This document shows, one piece after another, positions 46,666 to 56,313 of a stretch of 64,000 bases of DNA. The stretch lies in contig JABBZI010000022.1 in the NCBI GenBank assembly GCA_012955965.1, forward strand, positions 1 through 64,000, read 5' to 3'. Made by a program: the position numbers and the translations under genes. Positions within the stretch are counted from its first letter, which is position 1; every line of letters begins with the position of its first letter. This DNA is from Clostridioides difficile (GTDB lineage Bacteria; Bacillota; Clostridia; Peptostreptococcales; Peptostreptococcaceae). The notes under the pieces are model-generated. The model searched no databases and had not been told where the DNA came from. It was given only the letters and a program-made list of their open reading frames with translations.

Positions 46666-47763
46666 CTAACTTATTTCAGATTTGTTTTCCTTATATCCAC
46701 TGGTCTTAGTAATTCTTCTATAAAGCATACATAGTAAAATTAAAATTCCCATATATCCTGTATATGGATATAGTGTTCCTACTAGTTTATCAAATGGTAA
46801 TAGGCCCCCTATACATGCTAATATGCTTACTACTATTGTTATCATTCTAAATTTAGGATGGTCATCTTCTACAAATCTGTTAGTTACTGACCATAATAGT
46901 GGTACTGCTGTTGTGTATATTCCTAATAAAAGTACTACTGAGAATAAAATACCTATTATTGGAGATATCTTATCAGCTAAGTAAAGTGCTGGTATCTCTT
47001 TTGTATATATATTTCCTATATCTGAAAGTAATGCTAAATTCATCATTATAGCTGCTGCCATAAGGGCTACTCCACCTATTATACCACCCCACACAGCATC
47101 TTTCTTATTTACTGCAGAAGAACCCATTCCTGTCAAGAATGTGATTACTATTATTACATTATAACAAGTATAAAGCACACCTGAGAAATACCCACTTGAT
47201 GTAGCAGTTTTGATATTTAGACTATCAACCATAGCCCCAGCATTTGGTAAAGCATCAATATTGCTACATAAACTAATAGCTCCTACTAAAAGTGTAAATA
47301 TTATTATTATAGGACCTATATTACCTAGTATCTTAGAAAGTCTTGTTAAACCTAAAGAAACAGTTATTAGGGAAACGATTGCCATGCCAATCCTACCTAC
47401 ATATGGATTTAATCCATAGTACTCTGATAGTGTAGCTCCTGCTCCTGCAATCATTATTACTAGTGTTCCAAATAAAAATAATGGTCCAAACCATTCAAAG
47501 AATGTACCAAGATATTTTCCACAATATACTTGATAAATCTTTATTGGCTCTTTAAGCTTTAACTCTCTTCCTTTATCTATAACTTCTGCTCCAAACCATG
47601 AAAATAATACCATAGATATTATTCCACCTATAATACCAGCATATCCATAAAACGTAAAAAATTGCAATATCTCTTGACCAGTTGCAAATCCAGAACCTAT
47701 TACAGTAGCTACATAAGCTCCAGCAAAACTTATAACAGTTTTAATATTTACTTTGCCTGACAT
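46666..47763 (-). CDS. YkvI-family membrane transporter
   Basis: Membrane protein of 365 aa with about ten helices, resembling YkvI-type proteins of the APC superfamily (related to branched-chain amino acid carriers). Seen: AYVATVIGSGFATGQEILQFF near the N-terminus, a broken-helix pattern typical of LeuT-fold carriers, and GNIGPIIIIFTLLVGA. It stands alone with its own terminator. The substrate is unknown; family members are only tentatively linked to amino acids. Confidence 0.8.
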   Translation of the reverse strand: MSGKVNIKTVISFAGAYVATVIGSGFATGQEILQFFTFYGYAGIIGGIISMVLFSWFGAEVIDKGRELKLKEPIKIYQVYCGKYLGTFFEWFGPLFLFGTLVIMIAGAGATLSEYYGLNPYVGRIGMAIVSLITVSLGLTRLSKILGNIGPIIIIFTLLVGAISLCSNIDALPNAGAMVDSLNIKTATSSGYFSGVLYTCYNVIIVITFLTGMGSSAVNKKDAVWGGIIGGVALMAAAIMMNLALLSDIGNIYTKEIPALYLADKISPIIGILFSVVLLLGIYTTAVPLLWSVTNRFVEDDHPKFRMITIVVSILACIGGLLPFDKLVGTLYPYTGYMGILILLCMLYRRITKTSGYKENKSEIS

Positions 47764-48025
47764 ACACTACTCCCCCCTAATTAAAATAATTTTTTAAGTG
47801 TAAGTTTATTAAGATTATATTAGACGTATTATTATGATATTTCAATATATTTTTAATTATTTAACAGTAGTTAACACAATCTTAACCATTATTTAACATA
47901 TTGACCATAATATGTACTCATTTAGTATAATATTATAAAATAAAATATACTATTCTAATTAAATACTGTTTATTTATTATATGATGAGAAATTAACATTT
48001 ATTAAAAATATTTAATCTACAATAA
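47764..48025. other. Spacer upstream of the YkvI-like gene
   Basis: About 260 bp of AT-rich sequence between metK's terminator and the carrier gene start. It includes several TTAAC-type repeats (47875-47905) of no recognised kind, and should hold the carrier promoter. No gene is seen. Confidence 0.4.
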
Positions 48026-48075
48026 AAAAACTGTTAGAAAGTAATCGTAAAATTACATTCTAACAGTTTCTTAGT
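48026..48075 (-). terminator. Terminator of metK
   Basis: On the minus strand GAAACTGTTAGAA pairs with TTCTAACAGTTTT, with TTTTTTATT at its end. It starts about 10 nt past the metK stop. Confidence 0.88.
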
Positions 48076-48081
48076 TAAAAA

Positions 48082-49275
48082 TTATTCACCTAAAGCATCT
48101 TTTCTTAATTGATCAACTTTGTCAATTTTTTCCCAAGGTAAATCTATATCAGTTCTACCAAAGTGACCATAAGCAGCAACTTTTTTGTAAAGAGGTTTTC
48201 TTAAATCTAAGTCTCTTATTATAGCTCCTGGTCTTAAATCAAAGTGTTTTTCTACTAATTCAACAAGCTTTTCCTCTGAAACTTTGCCTGTCCCAAAAGT
48301 ATCTATGAATATAGATAATGGTCTAGCTATACCTATAGCATATGCAAGTTCTATCTCGCATTTATCTGCAAGACCAGCCGCAACAATATTTTTAGCAACA
48401 TATCTAGCAGCATAAGCAGCAGATCTATCAACTTTTGTAGGGTCTTTTCCTGAGAAAGCTCCTCCACCATGTCTAGAATATCCACCATAAGTATCTATTA
48501 TTATTTTTCTTCCTGTAAGACCTGTATCTCCTTGAGGTCCTCCTATAACAAATCTTCCTGTTGGATTTATATAAATTTTAGTTTCTTCATCAAGTAATTC
48601 AGCTGGTATAACTGCTTTAATAACATGATTAATTACATCTTCTCTTATTTTATCATTTGATACTGTTTCACAATGTTGAGCTGATATAAGAACTGTATGC
48701 ACTCTTACAGCTTTATTTCCTTCATATTCAACAGTAACTTGAGTTTTTCCATCTGGTCTTAAATAATCAACTATACCTGTCTTTCTAACTTCTGTAAGTC
48801 TTCTTGATAACTTATGAGCTAAAGATATTGGAAGTGGCATTAATTCTGGAGTCTCATTACATGCAAATCCAAACATTATTCCTTGGTCTCCAGCCCCAAC
48901 CTTTTCTATTTCTTCTTCTATCTCTTCTCCAGTCTTACTTTCTAGACCTTCATCAACTCCCATAGCTATATCTCCAGATTGTTCATCTATAGAAGTTATA
49001 ACTGCACAAGTATCACAGTCAAATCCATATTTTGCTCTTGTATATCCAATCTCTCTTACTGTTTCTCTTACTAGTTTAGGAATATCTACATAAGCAGATG
49101 TACTTATTTCTCCTGCTACTAAAACTAATCCAGTTGTAACTGTAGTTTCACAAGCTACTCTAGATTGTGGGTCTTTTTCTAATAATGCATCTAATATTGA
49201 ATCTGATATTTGGTCACATATCTTATCAGGATGTCCTTCTGTAACTGATTCTGACGTAAATAAATGTCTTGCCAT
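48082..49275 (-). CDS. metK: S-adenosylmethionine synthetase
   Basis: Makes SAM from methionine and ATP; 397 aa, normal length. Seen: [20 protein letters not shown] (the ATP-binding His and Asp), [34 protein letters not shown] and [24 protein letters not shown] precedes the ATG. The SAM-I riboswitch immediately upstream shows feedback control by SAM. Confidence 0.99.
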   Translation of the reverse strand: MARHLFTSESVTEGHPDKICDQISDSILDALLEKDPQSRVACETTVTTGLVLVAGEISTSAYVDIPKLVRETVREIGYTRAKYGFDCDTCAVITSIDEQSGDIAMGVDEGLESKTGEEIEEEIEKVGAGDQGIMFGFACNETPELMPLPISLAHKLSRRLTEVRKTGIVDYLRPDGKTQVTVEYEGNKAVRVHTVLISAQHCETVSNDKIREDVINHVIKAVIPAELLDEETKIYINPTGRFVIGGPQGDTGLTGRKIIIDTYGGYSRHGGGAFSGKDPTKVDRSAAYAARYVAKNIVAAGLADKCEIELAYAIGIARPLSIFIDTFGTGKVSEEKLVELVEKHFDLRPGAIIRDLDLRKPLYKKVAAYGHFGRTDIDLPWEKIDKVDQLRKDALGE

Positions 49276-49351
49276 TTTTATTCCCCCTTATACATTCTTA
49301 ATTTTTATTATAGGTTTTACCTTATTTTTAATTTTAGAAATTTTACTCAAA

Positions 49352-49382
49352 ATAAAAAACCTCTCCTTTATAAGAAGAGGTT
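49352..49382 (-). terminator. SAM riboswitch expression-platform terminator
   Basis: On the minus strand AACCTCT (49382-49376) pairs with AGAGGTT (49364-49358), then TTTTATTTTG. It lies between the SAM aptamer and the metK ribosome site, so SAM binding should end transcription here. Confidence 0.88.
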
Positions 49383-49412
49383 AATAATCGTAATTGCATA
49401 CTAATTAACTGA

Positions 49413-49514
49413 CCTCATCTTTCAAGACTTTTGTCTTGTAGGAATTAGCACCTTTTCCCATTTGGGTGGTTGCTGGGCTTCACAGGGCCTATCCCTCAGC
49501 CGCTCTTGATAAGG
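49413..49514 (-). promoter_or_regulatory. SAM-I (S-box) riboswitch aptamer
   Basis: On the minus strand CCTTATC (49514-49508) and GATGAGG (49419-49413) close the P1 helix. Between them is the S-box core AGAGCGGCTGAGGGA, GGCCCTGTGAAGCCC.GCAACC and AAGGTGCTAATTCC. It is followed by a terminator and metK, as expected. Confidence 0.97.
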
Positions 49515-49703
49515 TAATCAAGATTTAAGTTTTGTTTTACTTTACTAGCTTACTATTTTTTTAAAATTTTGTCAAGATTTTTAGTCACATTTTTCCCATT
49601 CCTTTTTTTGTATGACAAATAAAATATTATCCCTATCTGAAATTTAAAGTTAGGTCTTTTTACTGTCTTTTATTCATATATTTTTTTGAAGGGGGTGTTC
49701 CTA

Positions 49704-50213
49704 TTGTATTTAGCTAAAGTAAATTACAGCGATGATGATGTTATACAGATGCTAAGTTCAGTTCTAAAAACTATAATTAATGAAAATACGATTGTTGTTT
49801 GCATAGGAACAGACAGGGCTATAGGTGATACGTTAGGCCCTTTAGTTGGAACAATACTTAAGAACAGTAAATTTAAATACCCCGTTTACGGTACACTAGA
49901 TAACCCTATTCACGCCTTAAATATATATGAGTCTTTAGATACTATAAAAAATACACATATACAAGGTAACTTCTTGGCTATAGATGCTTGCTTGGGGTCG
50001 CAGAGTAACATAGGTAATATACAGATTAGAGAAGGACCTATCCTGCCCGGAAAAGGTGTTGGAAAAAAACTACCTCAAATAGGAAATTATTCTATAGTAG
50101 GAATTGTAGATAAAATTGATGAAAACAATAGACTTTCATTTAATAATATACGTCTTAGCTTTATATTGGACTTAGCTGAAACAATAGCCTTAGCTTTATT
50201 AGTATCCACCTAA
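49704..50213 (+). CDS. yyaC: YyaC family spore protein (DUF1256)
   Basis: Sporulation-linked protein of 169 aa related to the GPR-like germination-protease fold (DUF1256/YyaC); its exact function is unknown. I start it at TTG 49704, because AAGGGGGTG lies 6 nt upstream; an earlier TTG at 49686 falls within that ribosome site. Seen: CIGTDRAIGDTLGPLVG and AIDACLGSQSNIGNIQIREGPILPGKGVGKKLP. It is one of the few plus-strand genes in this half, transcribed divergently from metK and toward fabZ. Confidence 0.88.
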   Translation: MYLAKVNYSDDDVIQMLSSVLKTIINENTIVVCIGTDRAIGDTLGPLVGTILKNSKFKYPVYGTLDNPIHALNIYESLDTIKNTHIQGNFLAIDACLGSQSNIGNIQIREGPILPGKGVGKKLPQIGNYSIVGIVDKIDENNRLSFNNIRLSFILDLAETIALALLVST

Positions 50214-50248
50214 GTCCAATGTGAAGTAACTGATAAAATTCTTTATAT

Positions 50249-50304
50249 AAAAAGGTAGATATTTTAGAGTATCTGATAGAATACTCAAAATTATCTACCT
50301 TTTT
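50249..50304. terminator. Bidirectional terminator between yyaC and fabZ
   Basis: AAAAAGGTAGAT pairs with ATCTACCTTTTT, with further pairing inside (TTTTAGAGTAT/ATACTCAAAA). T or A tracts lie on both sides, suiting the convergent genes. Confidence 0.85.
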
Positions 50305-50316
50305 AATTTTGTATTT

Positions 50317-50745
50317 TTACTTTTCCACTAAAGCGAACATTAATTCCCCTTTACAGACAAGCTCTTCTCCAACATATGCCTTAGCATCTGCCTTAGCTAT
50401 ATTTCTTCTAAGAGTCGTCATTTCAACTTCCATAGTCAATGTATCTCCTGGTCTTACTTCTCTCTTAATTCTAACTTTATCTATACCTGCAAATACACCT
50501 AATTTTCCTTTATTTTCTTCTACAGACATCATTGCAACTCCACACACTTGTGCCAAAGCTTCTACTATCAATACTCCTGGCATTAGTGGATATTCTGGAA
50601 AATGACCTTGAAAAAAGGGCTCATTCACTGTTACATTTTTTATACCAACAGCTCTTTTTCCAACTTCTAACTCTGTAATCTTGTCCACTAATAAAAATGG
50701 ATATCTATGTGGTATTAATTTCTTTATTTCATCTATATTTAGCAT
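50317..50745 (-). CDS. fabZ: 3-hydroxyacyl-ACP dehydratase
   Basis: Dehydratase of the type II fatty acid pathway; 142 aa. Seen: the catalytic His in [12 protein letters not shown] and Glu in [20 protein letters not shown]. It starts 15 bp after the mbl stop, so they form one operon; Bacillus subtilis keeps the same order (spoIIID-mbl ... fabZ). GGAG precedes the ATG. Confidence 0.98.
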   Translation of the reverse strand: MLNIDEIKKLIPHRYPFLLVDKITELEVGKRAVGIKNVTVNEPFFQGHFPEYPLMPGVLIVEALAQVCGVAMMSVEENKGKLGVFAGIDKVRIKREVRPGDTLTMEVEMTTLRRNIAKADAKAYVGEELVCKGELMFALVEK

Positions 50746-50760
50746 TCTAAACTCTCCTAA

Positions 50761-51780
50761 TTATTTTCTTCTAAAAGACCCACCTGTTTCAAGTAAGTCT
50801 ATTGAACCCAAGGCTATACCTGTACCTTTTGCAACACAAGATAATGGCTCTTCTGCTATTGTAACAGTTATACCTGTTCTCTGTTCTATTATTTTATCTA
50901 ATCCATATAATAATGAACCTCCACCAGTCATTATTATACCAACATCTCCTATATCTGCTGCTAATTCAGGAGGTGTTTTCTCTAAAACAGCATGAGTAGC
51001 AACTACTATTTGCTCAACACATTCTCTAAGTGCTTCTAGCATTTCTGTTGAATTTATAGTTATAGAACTAGGAAGTCCTGTAATTAAGTTTCTTCCTGTT
51101 ATCTTCATATATTTTTCTTCTTCTCTCCTAAATGCAGAACCAATTTCAAACTTAATTTTCTCTGCTGTTCTTTCACCTATAAGAAGGTTATGTTGTTTTT
51201 TCATATACTTAACTATAGAATCATCAAATCTATCTCCACCAACTTTTATAGATTCACTTACAACAGCTCCCCCTAAAGATATTACAGCTATATCTACAGT
51301 TCCTCCACCAATATCTATAATCATATTACCATTAGGTTGAGATATGTCTACTCCAGCTCCTATGGCTGCTGCTATTGGTTCTTCTATGATATATACTTCT
51401 CTAGCTCCAGCTTGTCTAGTAGCATCCTCTACTGCTCTTTTTTCTACTTCTGTAACACCAGTTGGCACACATACCATAATTCTTGGCATGAAGAATCTTC
51501 CAAATCCTTTTTTATCAACTATCTTATCTATAAAAGATTTTAACATCTTCTCAGTTACATCATAATCTGAAATTACACCATCTCTTAAAGGTCTTATAGC
51601 AACTATATTACTTGGTGTTCTTCCTATCATTTTTTTAGCTTCTTCTCCCACAGCTAAAACAGAATCTGTCCTATTATCTATTGCTACAACAGATGGTTCT
51701 TCTAAAACGATTCCCTTACCACTAACATAAACAAGTACATTTGCAGTACCTAAATCTATGCCTATATCAGCTCCAGCCAT
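50761..51780 (-). CDS. mbl: MreB-like actin homologue (Mbl)
   Basis: Bacterial actin of 339 aa that organises lateral cell-wall synthesis. Seen: phosphate-1 IGIDLGTANVLVYV, connect-1 IDIGGGTVDIAVIS, and adenosine motif IMTGGGSLLYGLD. The position between spoIIID and fabZ is that of mbl in Bacillus, which supports Mbl over the canonical MreB of the mre operon; the two are close in sequence. Confidence 0.93.
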   Translation of the reverse strand: MAGADIGIDLGTANVLVYVSGKGIVLEEPSVVAIDNRTDSVLAVGEEAKKMIGRTPSNIVAIRPLRDGVISDYDVTEKMLKSFIDKIVDKKGFGRFFMPRIMVCVPTGVTEVEKRAVEDATRQAGAREVYIIEEPIAAAIGAGVDISQPNGNMIIDIGGGTVDIAVISLGGAVVSESIKVGGDRFDDSIVKYMKKQHNLLIGERTAEKIKFEIGSAFRREEEKYMKITGRNLITGLPSSITINSTEMLEALRECVEQIVVATHAVLEKTPPELAADIGDVGIIMTGGGSLLYGLDKIIEQRTGITVTIAEEPLSCVAKGTGIALGSIDLLETGGSFRRK

Positions 51781-51956
51781 TTTTTCAACTCCTTCATTTA
51801 TATATTAGATTATATTATAAGTCTACTTTAATACTCCTATAATAAAGCATATACAAAAATCTCGCTTTAATCAAGAGAAAATAAATGTTTTGAGGGTATT
51901 ATTATTTTGCTATTTATAATTATTTAATATATTTATTACAATAATCTAACTCAATA

Positions 51957-51985
51957 AAAAAAGTAGGTTTTTAACCTACATTTTT
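51957..51985 (-). terminator. Terminator overlapping the spoIIID stop codon
   Basis: On the minus strand ATGTAGGTT pairs with AACCTACTT with T residues following (TTTTTTTATTG). The stem includes the spoIIID TAG, so termination follows translation closely. Confidence 0.8.
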
Positions 51986-52236
51986 TTATGTTCCTTCTCA
52001 TACTTTAATTTAGTTGCTAATCCCCCTCTAATATGTCTCTCTGATTTATTCTTGTCTAGCACACTTTTAACTTCTTTGGCAAGGGATGGATTTATTTCCT
52101 TCAATCTTTCTGTAACATCCTTGTGAATTGTACTTTTACTTACTCCAAATGTCTTGGCGGTTTGTCTTACTGTAGTGTTTTTTTCAAGTATATATTTTGC
52201 TACCACTATGGCCCTTTCCTCTATATGAGATCTCAA
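51976..52236 (-). CDS. spoIIID: Sporulation transcription factor SpoIIID
   Basis: Small DNA-binding protein of 86 aa that tunes sigma-E genes in the mother cell. The start codon is TTG (52236), with GGGGGG about 7 nt upstream; no ATG fits. The helix-turn-helix is at about 22-45 (TVRQTAKTFGVSKSTIHKDV). The basic C-terminus (RGGLATKLKYEKEHKK) adds the extra DNA contacts known in SpoIIID. A candidate sigma-E promoter is at 52269-52297. Confidence 0.97.
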   Translation of the reverse strand: MRSHIEERAIVVAKYILEKNTTVRQTAKTFGVSKSTIHKDVTERLKEINPSLAKEVKSVLDKNKSERHIRGGLATKLKYEKEHKKM

Positions 52237-52268
52237 AGATTACCCCCCTCACATAATAGCTTTAATGA

Positions 52269-52297
52269 TATATATGTAAAAACACCAAAAAATATAA
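52269..52297 (-). promoter_or_regulatory. Candidate sigma-E promoter of spoIIID
   Basis: On the minus strand TTATATT (52297-52291) is close to the -35 consensus KMATATT, and CATATATA (52276-52269) to the -10 consensus CATANNNT, with 14 bp between. spoIIID is known to be sigma-E dependent in Bacillus and Clostridioides. The -35 sits inside the terminator of spoIIQ. Confidence 0.55.
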
Positions 52298-52330
52298 CAA
52301 GCTTAACCAAATATGATTAAACTTGTTATA
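52290..52330 (-). terminator. Terminator of spoIIQ
   Basis: On the minus strand GTATAACAAGTTTAA pairs with TTAAGCTTGTTATA (two small mismatches) followed by TTTTTTGG, directly past the spoIIQ stop at 52334. Confidence 0.8.
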
Positions 52331-52333
52331 CTT

Positions 52334-53002
52334 TTACTTAATTAGACTCATTGGGTCTATAGATTTCTCTCCATTATATGCCTCTAAGTGTACATGGATG
52401 CCCTCTTCACTTTCTATTTGAGAAGTGCTTCCTACAGTACCTAGAGATTGTCCTTCTATTACCTTCTGTTCTTTTTTAACACTAACATTTTCATCTAAGT
52501 TTGAATATACAACTACAATATTATTGTCACTTTTTATTTTTACTGATTTTCCATATTCTTCATCATCAAATACATCTACTACCATTCCGTTTAATAGAGA
52601 TTTTATTTCTTTACCTTTAGTACAACTAACATCTACACCTTTATGAGTCTCCCAAACATCTAGTGTTTTAGAGTAACTAGGTTCTTTTTCTGAATATCCT
52701 CTTATTATTTTATCTCCAATGTAGTTTAATTTTGTTGCACTCGACTTATTTTCCTCTTTTGACTTAGCTTTTTCTAAGTTTTGTTTTGAATCTGTTGAAG
52801 TAGGAATAGCATCTTTCTTATCTTTTTCAATTAAATGTATTTCCTCTTCACTATCTTTATTAGCATTTTCTATCATTCCTTTATTAGAAGCTAATTTATC
52901 TACATTATTATTTGTAAACCAAACTCCACCTACTGCTAATAAACAAACACATACAAATAAAGATAAATAAAAACCATCTTTTTCTAACAGCTTTTTCTTC
53001 AT
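52334..53002 (-). CDS. spoIIQ: Stage II sporulation protein SpoIIQ (M23 / LytM domain)
   Basis: Forespore membrane protein of 222 aa that meets mother-cell SpoIIIAH to join the two cells during engulfment. One membrane helix at about 10-30, a charged linker (about 35-95), then a LytM domain. Its zinc motif is complete: THKGVD (HxxxD) and HVHLEA (HxH), as known for C. difficile SpoIIQ but not for the Bacillus protein. GGAGG precedes the ATG. Neighbour of spoIID, as in Bacillus. Confidence 0.96.
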   Translation of the reverse strand: MKKKLLEKDGFYLSLFVCVCLLAVGGVWFTNNNVDKLASNKGMIENANKDSEEEIHLIEKDKKDAIPTSTDSKQNLEKAKSKEENKSSATKLNYIGDKIIRGYSEKEPSYSKTLDVWETHKGVDVSCTKGKEIKSLLNGMVVDVFDDEEYGKSVKIKSDNNIVVVYSNLDENVSVKKEQKVIEGQSLGTVGSTSQIESEEGIHVHLEAYNGEKSIDPMSLIK

Positions 53003-53067
53003 TTTGCACCTCCAAATATATTTCTACATTTGGATTATTGACGTGTTTTTGGTATTTTATACAATTA

Positions 53068-54129
53068 TTAGTATATATCTTTTATTTTTGTATCTGTGTA
53101 GTAATGTGATAATATATCATAATATTTATAGCCTTCTTCTGCCATTCCTTCTGCTCCCCACTGGCTCATACCAACACCATGGCCATATCCTTTTACTACA
53201 AAATCTATGTATCCTTCTCCAAATTTTATGTCAAAGTTTGCAGAGTTCAACTTAAAAACAGTTCTAATGTCTGTTCCAGTCAGCTCTTTATTTCCTAGTT
53301 TTATTTTTTCTACAGTTCCTGCATCACTTCTTTGAGTTATTGAAACTTGTTTACTTAAATTATTTGTATCTATTACAATAGTGCTATATGCTCTTCTAAG
53401 ACTCTTAACAAAGTCTGTATTACTTATTTTAAGTGTAGATGCAAACTTAGGAGAATACTTATCGTAAGGACTTTCTACAGATTTTAGATAAGGATATTTT
53501 GCAGAAAATACTTCTTCACTGTTTTCTGTTTTTCCTGAAGATGTAGAAAAATAAAGAGGAAGTATTGCCTTATCATTATAAGTTATTATCTGTCCTTTAG
53601 TTCCTCTAACTGCTTCTTGGATTTTAGAGTATTTGTTCTTAATCCATTCTTCACCATTCAATTTTTTAAGAGTATCATAACTCTTGTATTCTTGACAGTG
53701 CTTATAGTCAGTACATACTACTGCATTTTTATGCTTACCTGATTGTCCATGCTCTTGCTTATATACTACATAGGTTCTAGCTGCCACAGCTTGAGCTTTC
53801 AGAGCCTCTATGTCAAAATCTGAAGACATCTCCCCAGCTATTACTCCACATAAATAATTCTCCATGTCCATTTTTTCAGTTTTTCCTTTTATATGATTGT
53901 ACACACTGATGGTTGGTGTTTTTTTATTTACAGTTTCATAGTTCACTATCTTTTTTTCTTCATTACTTTCTTCTTTAATATCACTTTTTTTAATAGTTTT
54001 GTTTATAGAAACTGACTTCTCTGGCTTTTCAGTTAGTTCTACATTTTTATAAGAAACTAAAGTTATAAGTGATGGAACTAACACAGAACAAGTCACGAAT
54101 CCTAACAAAACAACCAATGGGTTCTTCAT
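53068..54129 (-). CDS. spoIID: Stage II sporulation protein SpoIID
   Basis: Lytic transglycosylase of the engulfment complex (SpoIID-SpoIIM-SpoIIP); 353 aa. One N-terminal membrane helix (about 5-25), a Lys/Glu-rich linker and the SpoIID domain from about 75. Seen: EDYLCGVIAGEM-like MENYLCGVIAGEMSS with the catalytic Glu, LKAQAVAARTYVVY and GYGHGVGMSQWGA near the C-terminus. GGAGGAG precedes the ATG. It follows murA by 86 bp on the same strand. Confidence 0.97.
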   Translation of the reverse strand: MKNPLVVLLGFVTCSVLVPSLITLVSYKNVELTEKPEKSVSINKTIKKSDIKEESNEEKKIVNYETVNKKTPTISVYNHIKGKTEKMDMENYLCGVIAGEMSSDFDIEALKAQAVAARTYVVYKQEHGQSGKHKNAVVCTDYKHCQEYKSYDTLKKLNGEEWIKNKYSKIQEAVRGTKGQIITYNDKAILPLYFSTSSGKTENSEEVFSAKYPYLKSVESPYDKYSPKFASTLKISNTDFVKSLRRAYSTIVIDTNNLSKQVSITQRSDAGTVEKIKLGNKELTGTDIRTVFKLNSANFDIKFGEGYIDFVVKGYGHGVGMSQWGAEGMAEEGYKYYDILSHYYTDTKIKDIY

Positions 54130-54215
54130 ATACTCTCCTCCTTAGCTTTTAAAACCTTGTATTTAAGTATATGAACAACCCTATTAATTTATAACTTTCT
54201 TCTCTTAACCAATTA

Positions 54216-55469
54216 TTAATCTTCTACTATTTCGATTCGACCACCTAATGCTGTTATCTTCTTATCTATATCAACATAACCTCTTTGAATATGGTATATT
54301 TCTCCTATTTGAGTTTCTCCTTCTGCTATAAGACCGCATAAAATAAGGGCTGCACCTGCTCTTAAATCAGTAGCATTTACTGCTGCACCATGTAATTCAT
54401 CTACACCATTAACAACTGCACTTCTTCCATCTATTTTTATATTAGCACCCATTCTATTAAACTCAGCAACATGCATAAATCTATTTTCAAAAACAGTTTC
54501 TATAACTACACCAGTTCCGTTTGCTACAGTAAGCATAGCCATAAATTGTGCTTGAACATCTGTAGGGAATCCTGGATGTGGTAAAGTCTTTATATCTATT
54601 GGTTTTAACACCTTTGGACCTACTACTCTAACAGAATTGTCCATCTCTGTAATCTCGCAACCAGCTTCTCTTAATTTAGCTACAACTGGCTTTAAATGCT
54701 CCATTAAAACATTTTCAACAGTTATATCACCTTTTGTCATAGCTGCTGCAACCATATAGGTTGCTGCTTCTATTCTGTCTGGAATTACATTATGTTCTGC
54801 TCCTTTTAGCTCTTTAACACCTTTTATCTTTATAGTGTTAGTACCTGCACCTTTAACATCTGCTCCCATTTCATTCAAAAAGTTTGCTAAATCTACTATT
54901 TCTGGTTCTTCTGCTGCGTTTTCTATTATTGTAGTACCTTCTGCTAAAGAAGCTGCCATCATTATATTTTCAGTTGCTCCAACAGATGGAAAATCCAGGT
55001 ATAATTTATTTCCTACTAACTTTTCTGTTGCTGCCTCAACAAATCCATGGTCCATCTCTATCTTTGCACCCAGAGCTTTAAATCCTTTTAAATGTAAATC
55101 TATAGGTCTTGTTCCTATAGCACATCCTCCTGGCATAGAAATTTTTGTACTATTAAATCTAGCAAGCAATGGCCCCATAACCAAAAAAGAAGCTCTCATC
55201 TTTCTTACAAGCTCATATGGAGCTTCACAAGTCTTTATATTACTTGCATCAACAGTAAGTATATTTTCTTTATATTCAACTTCTGCTCCTACATGTCTTA
55301 ATAAATCTGATATAACATGAACATCTCTTAAATTTGGTACTCCATTCAATGTTGATTTTCCGTTCGCTAATAAAGTTGCTGCTATTATTGGTAAAACTGC
55401 ATTTTTTGCGCCATCTATTTTAACACTACCTTTAAGTGGATTACTCTTTTTTACTATTATCTTAGCCAT
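54216..55469 (-). CDS. murA: UDP-N-acetylglucosamine 1-carboxyvinyltransferase
   Basis: First committed step of peptidoglycan synthesis: adds enolpyruvate to UDP-GlcNAc. I start it at ATG 55469 (417 aa, [14 protein letters not shown]), giving the usual MurA length; the ATG at 55487 would add 6 residues, and its upstream AGGAG could serve either. Seen: [13 protein letters not shown], the catalytic Cys loop [14 protein letters not shown] (fosfomycin target) and [12 protein letters not shown]. It follows ywmB closely, as in Bacillus. Confidence 0.97.
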   Translation of the reverse strand: MAKIIVKKSNPLKGSVKIDGAKNAVLPIIAATLLANGKSTLNGVPNLRDVHVISDLLRHVGAEVEYKENILTVDASNIKTCEAPYELVRKMRASFLVMGPLLARFNSTKISMPGGCAIGTRPIDLHLKGFKALGAKIEMDHGFVEAATEKLVGNKLYLDFPSVGATENIMMAASLAEGTTIIENAAEEPEIVDLANFLNEMGADVKGAGTNTIKIKGVKELKGAEHNVIPDRIEAATYMVAAAMTKGDITVENVLMEHLKPVVAKLREAGCEITEMDNSVRVVGPKVLKPIDIKTLPHPGFPTDVQAQFMAMLTVANGTGVVIETVFENRFMHVAEFNRMGANIKIDGRSAVVNGVDELHGAAVNATDLRAGAALILCGLIAEGETQIGEIYHIQRGYVDIDKKITALGGRIEIVED

Positions 55470-55489
55470 ATTTTTTGATCTCCTCATAA

Positions 55490-56227
55490 TTAATAATCTA
55501 ATTTTATAATTGGTGTGGCAATATATATGAGTGTTTTTCCTTCATCCTCATTATATCTAATTCCTATATTTAAATTAATTTTTTCCCCTAAATATTCTAA
55601 ATCATCATCATTTAATACTTTACTATATGCTGTTACTGATAAAAAGTTTACGTCTTCAACTTTATCTATTTGCTTAGCATTCATATTATATAATATTTTT
55701 TGTAAAATATCATCATATTTGTTGTTTTGTAACCTTTTTGTGTATTCTCCAACGATACAAGCAGACACATCTACTTGAGATGAATATTTATTTAACACAG
55801 TTTCTACGTTATTATAAATATCCTCTTTATGTTTATATACTTTGTTGTCCAATATGTCAACTATTATGTAACTTTCTTTATTATTTTTATTTATTCCTTT
55901 TATAGAAATTTCTTTATCGCTACCTTTTATAGTAGCACATAATTGTATTTTATCGCCATACCCTTTTTGATTCCAATTTATTCCTTTTTCATCTAGCTTT
56001 AGATTGTTAATTATTTCTATAAAAATATTACGAAATTCTTTATTTGATAAATTATAATTTATAACAGAATTAATTTTAACATTATAAAATTTGAAGTCTG
56101 CTTCTGAAATTTCAAGCGCATTAATTAATCTATTATATCTAGTATTTATACTTGTATCTGCATAAGATATAGTCATCCCTATAGTCATTAATATAAAAAA
56201 GCATATAGCTAATTGTATTCTTTTCAT
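55490..56227 (-). CDS. ywmB: YwmB-family protein
   Basis: Exported protein of 245 aa with a signal peptide ([22 protein letters not shown], cleavage near residue 23). It resembles YwmB (DUF1779, TATA-binding-protein-like fold), of unknown function. Its place just before murA and spoIID is the same as in Bacillus subtilis, which is the main support because sequence conservation is low. AAGGGGG precedes the ATG. Confidence 0.75.
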   Translation of the reverse strand: MKRIQLAICFFILMTIGMTISYADTSINTRYNRLINALEISEADFKFYNVKINSVINYNLSNKEFRNIFIEIINNLKLDEKGINWNQKGYGDKIQLCATIKGSDKEISIKGINKNNKESYIIVDILDNKVYKHKEDIYNNVETVLNKYSSQVDVSACIVGEYTKRLQNNKYDDILQKILYNMNAKQIDKVEDVNFLSVTAYSKVLNDDDLEYLGEKINLNIGIRYNEDEGKTLIYIATPIIKLDY

Positions 56228-56313
56228 AATAAAAAATCCCCCTTAAATATGTTTTTCCGTATAATAGAATTATTAACAAATTTAAGAGAGATATACTTTC
56301 TCAATATGTATTT

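Noticed and set aside
54835..55320. 161-codon plus-strand open frame
   Set aside because: Antisense to murA, which is fully conserved here; no ribosome site or recognisable domain.
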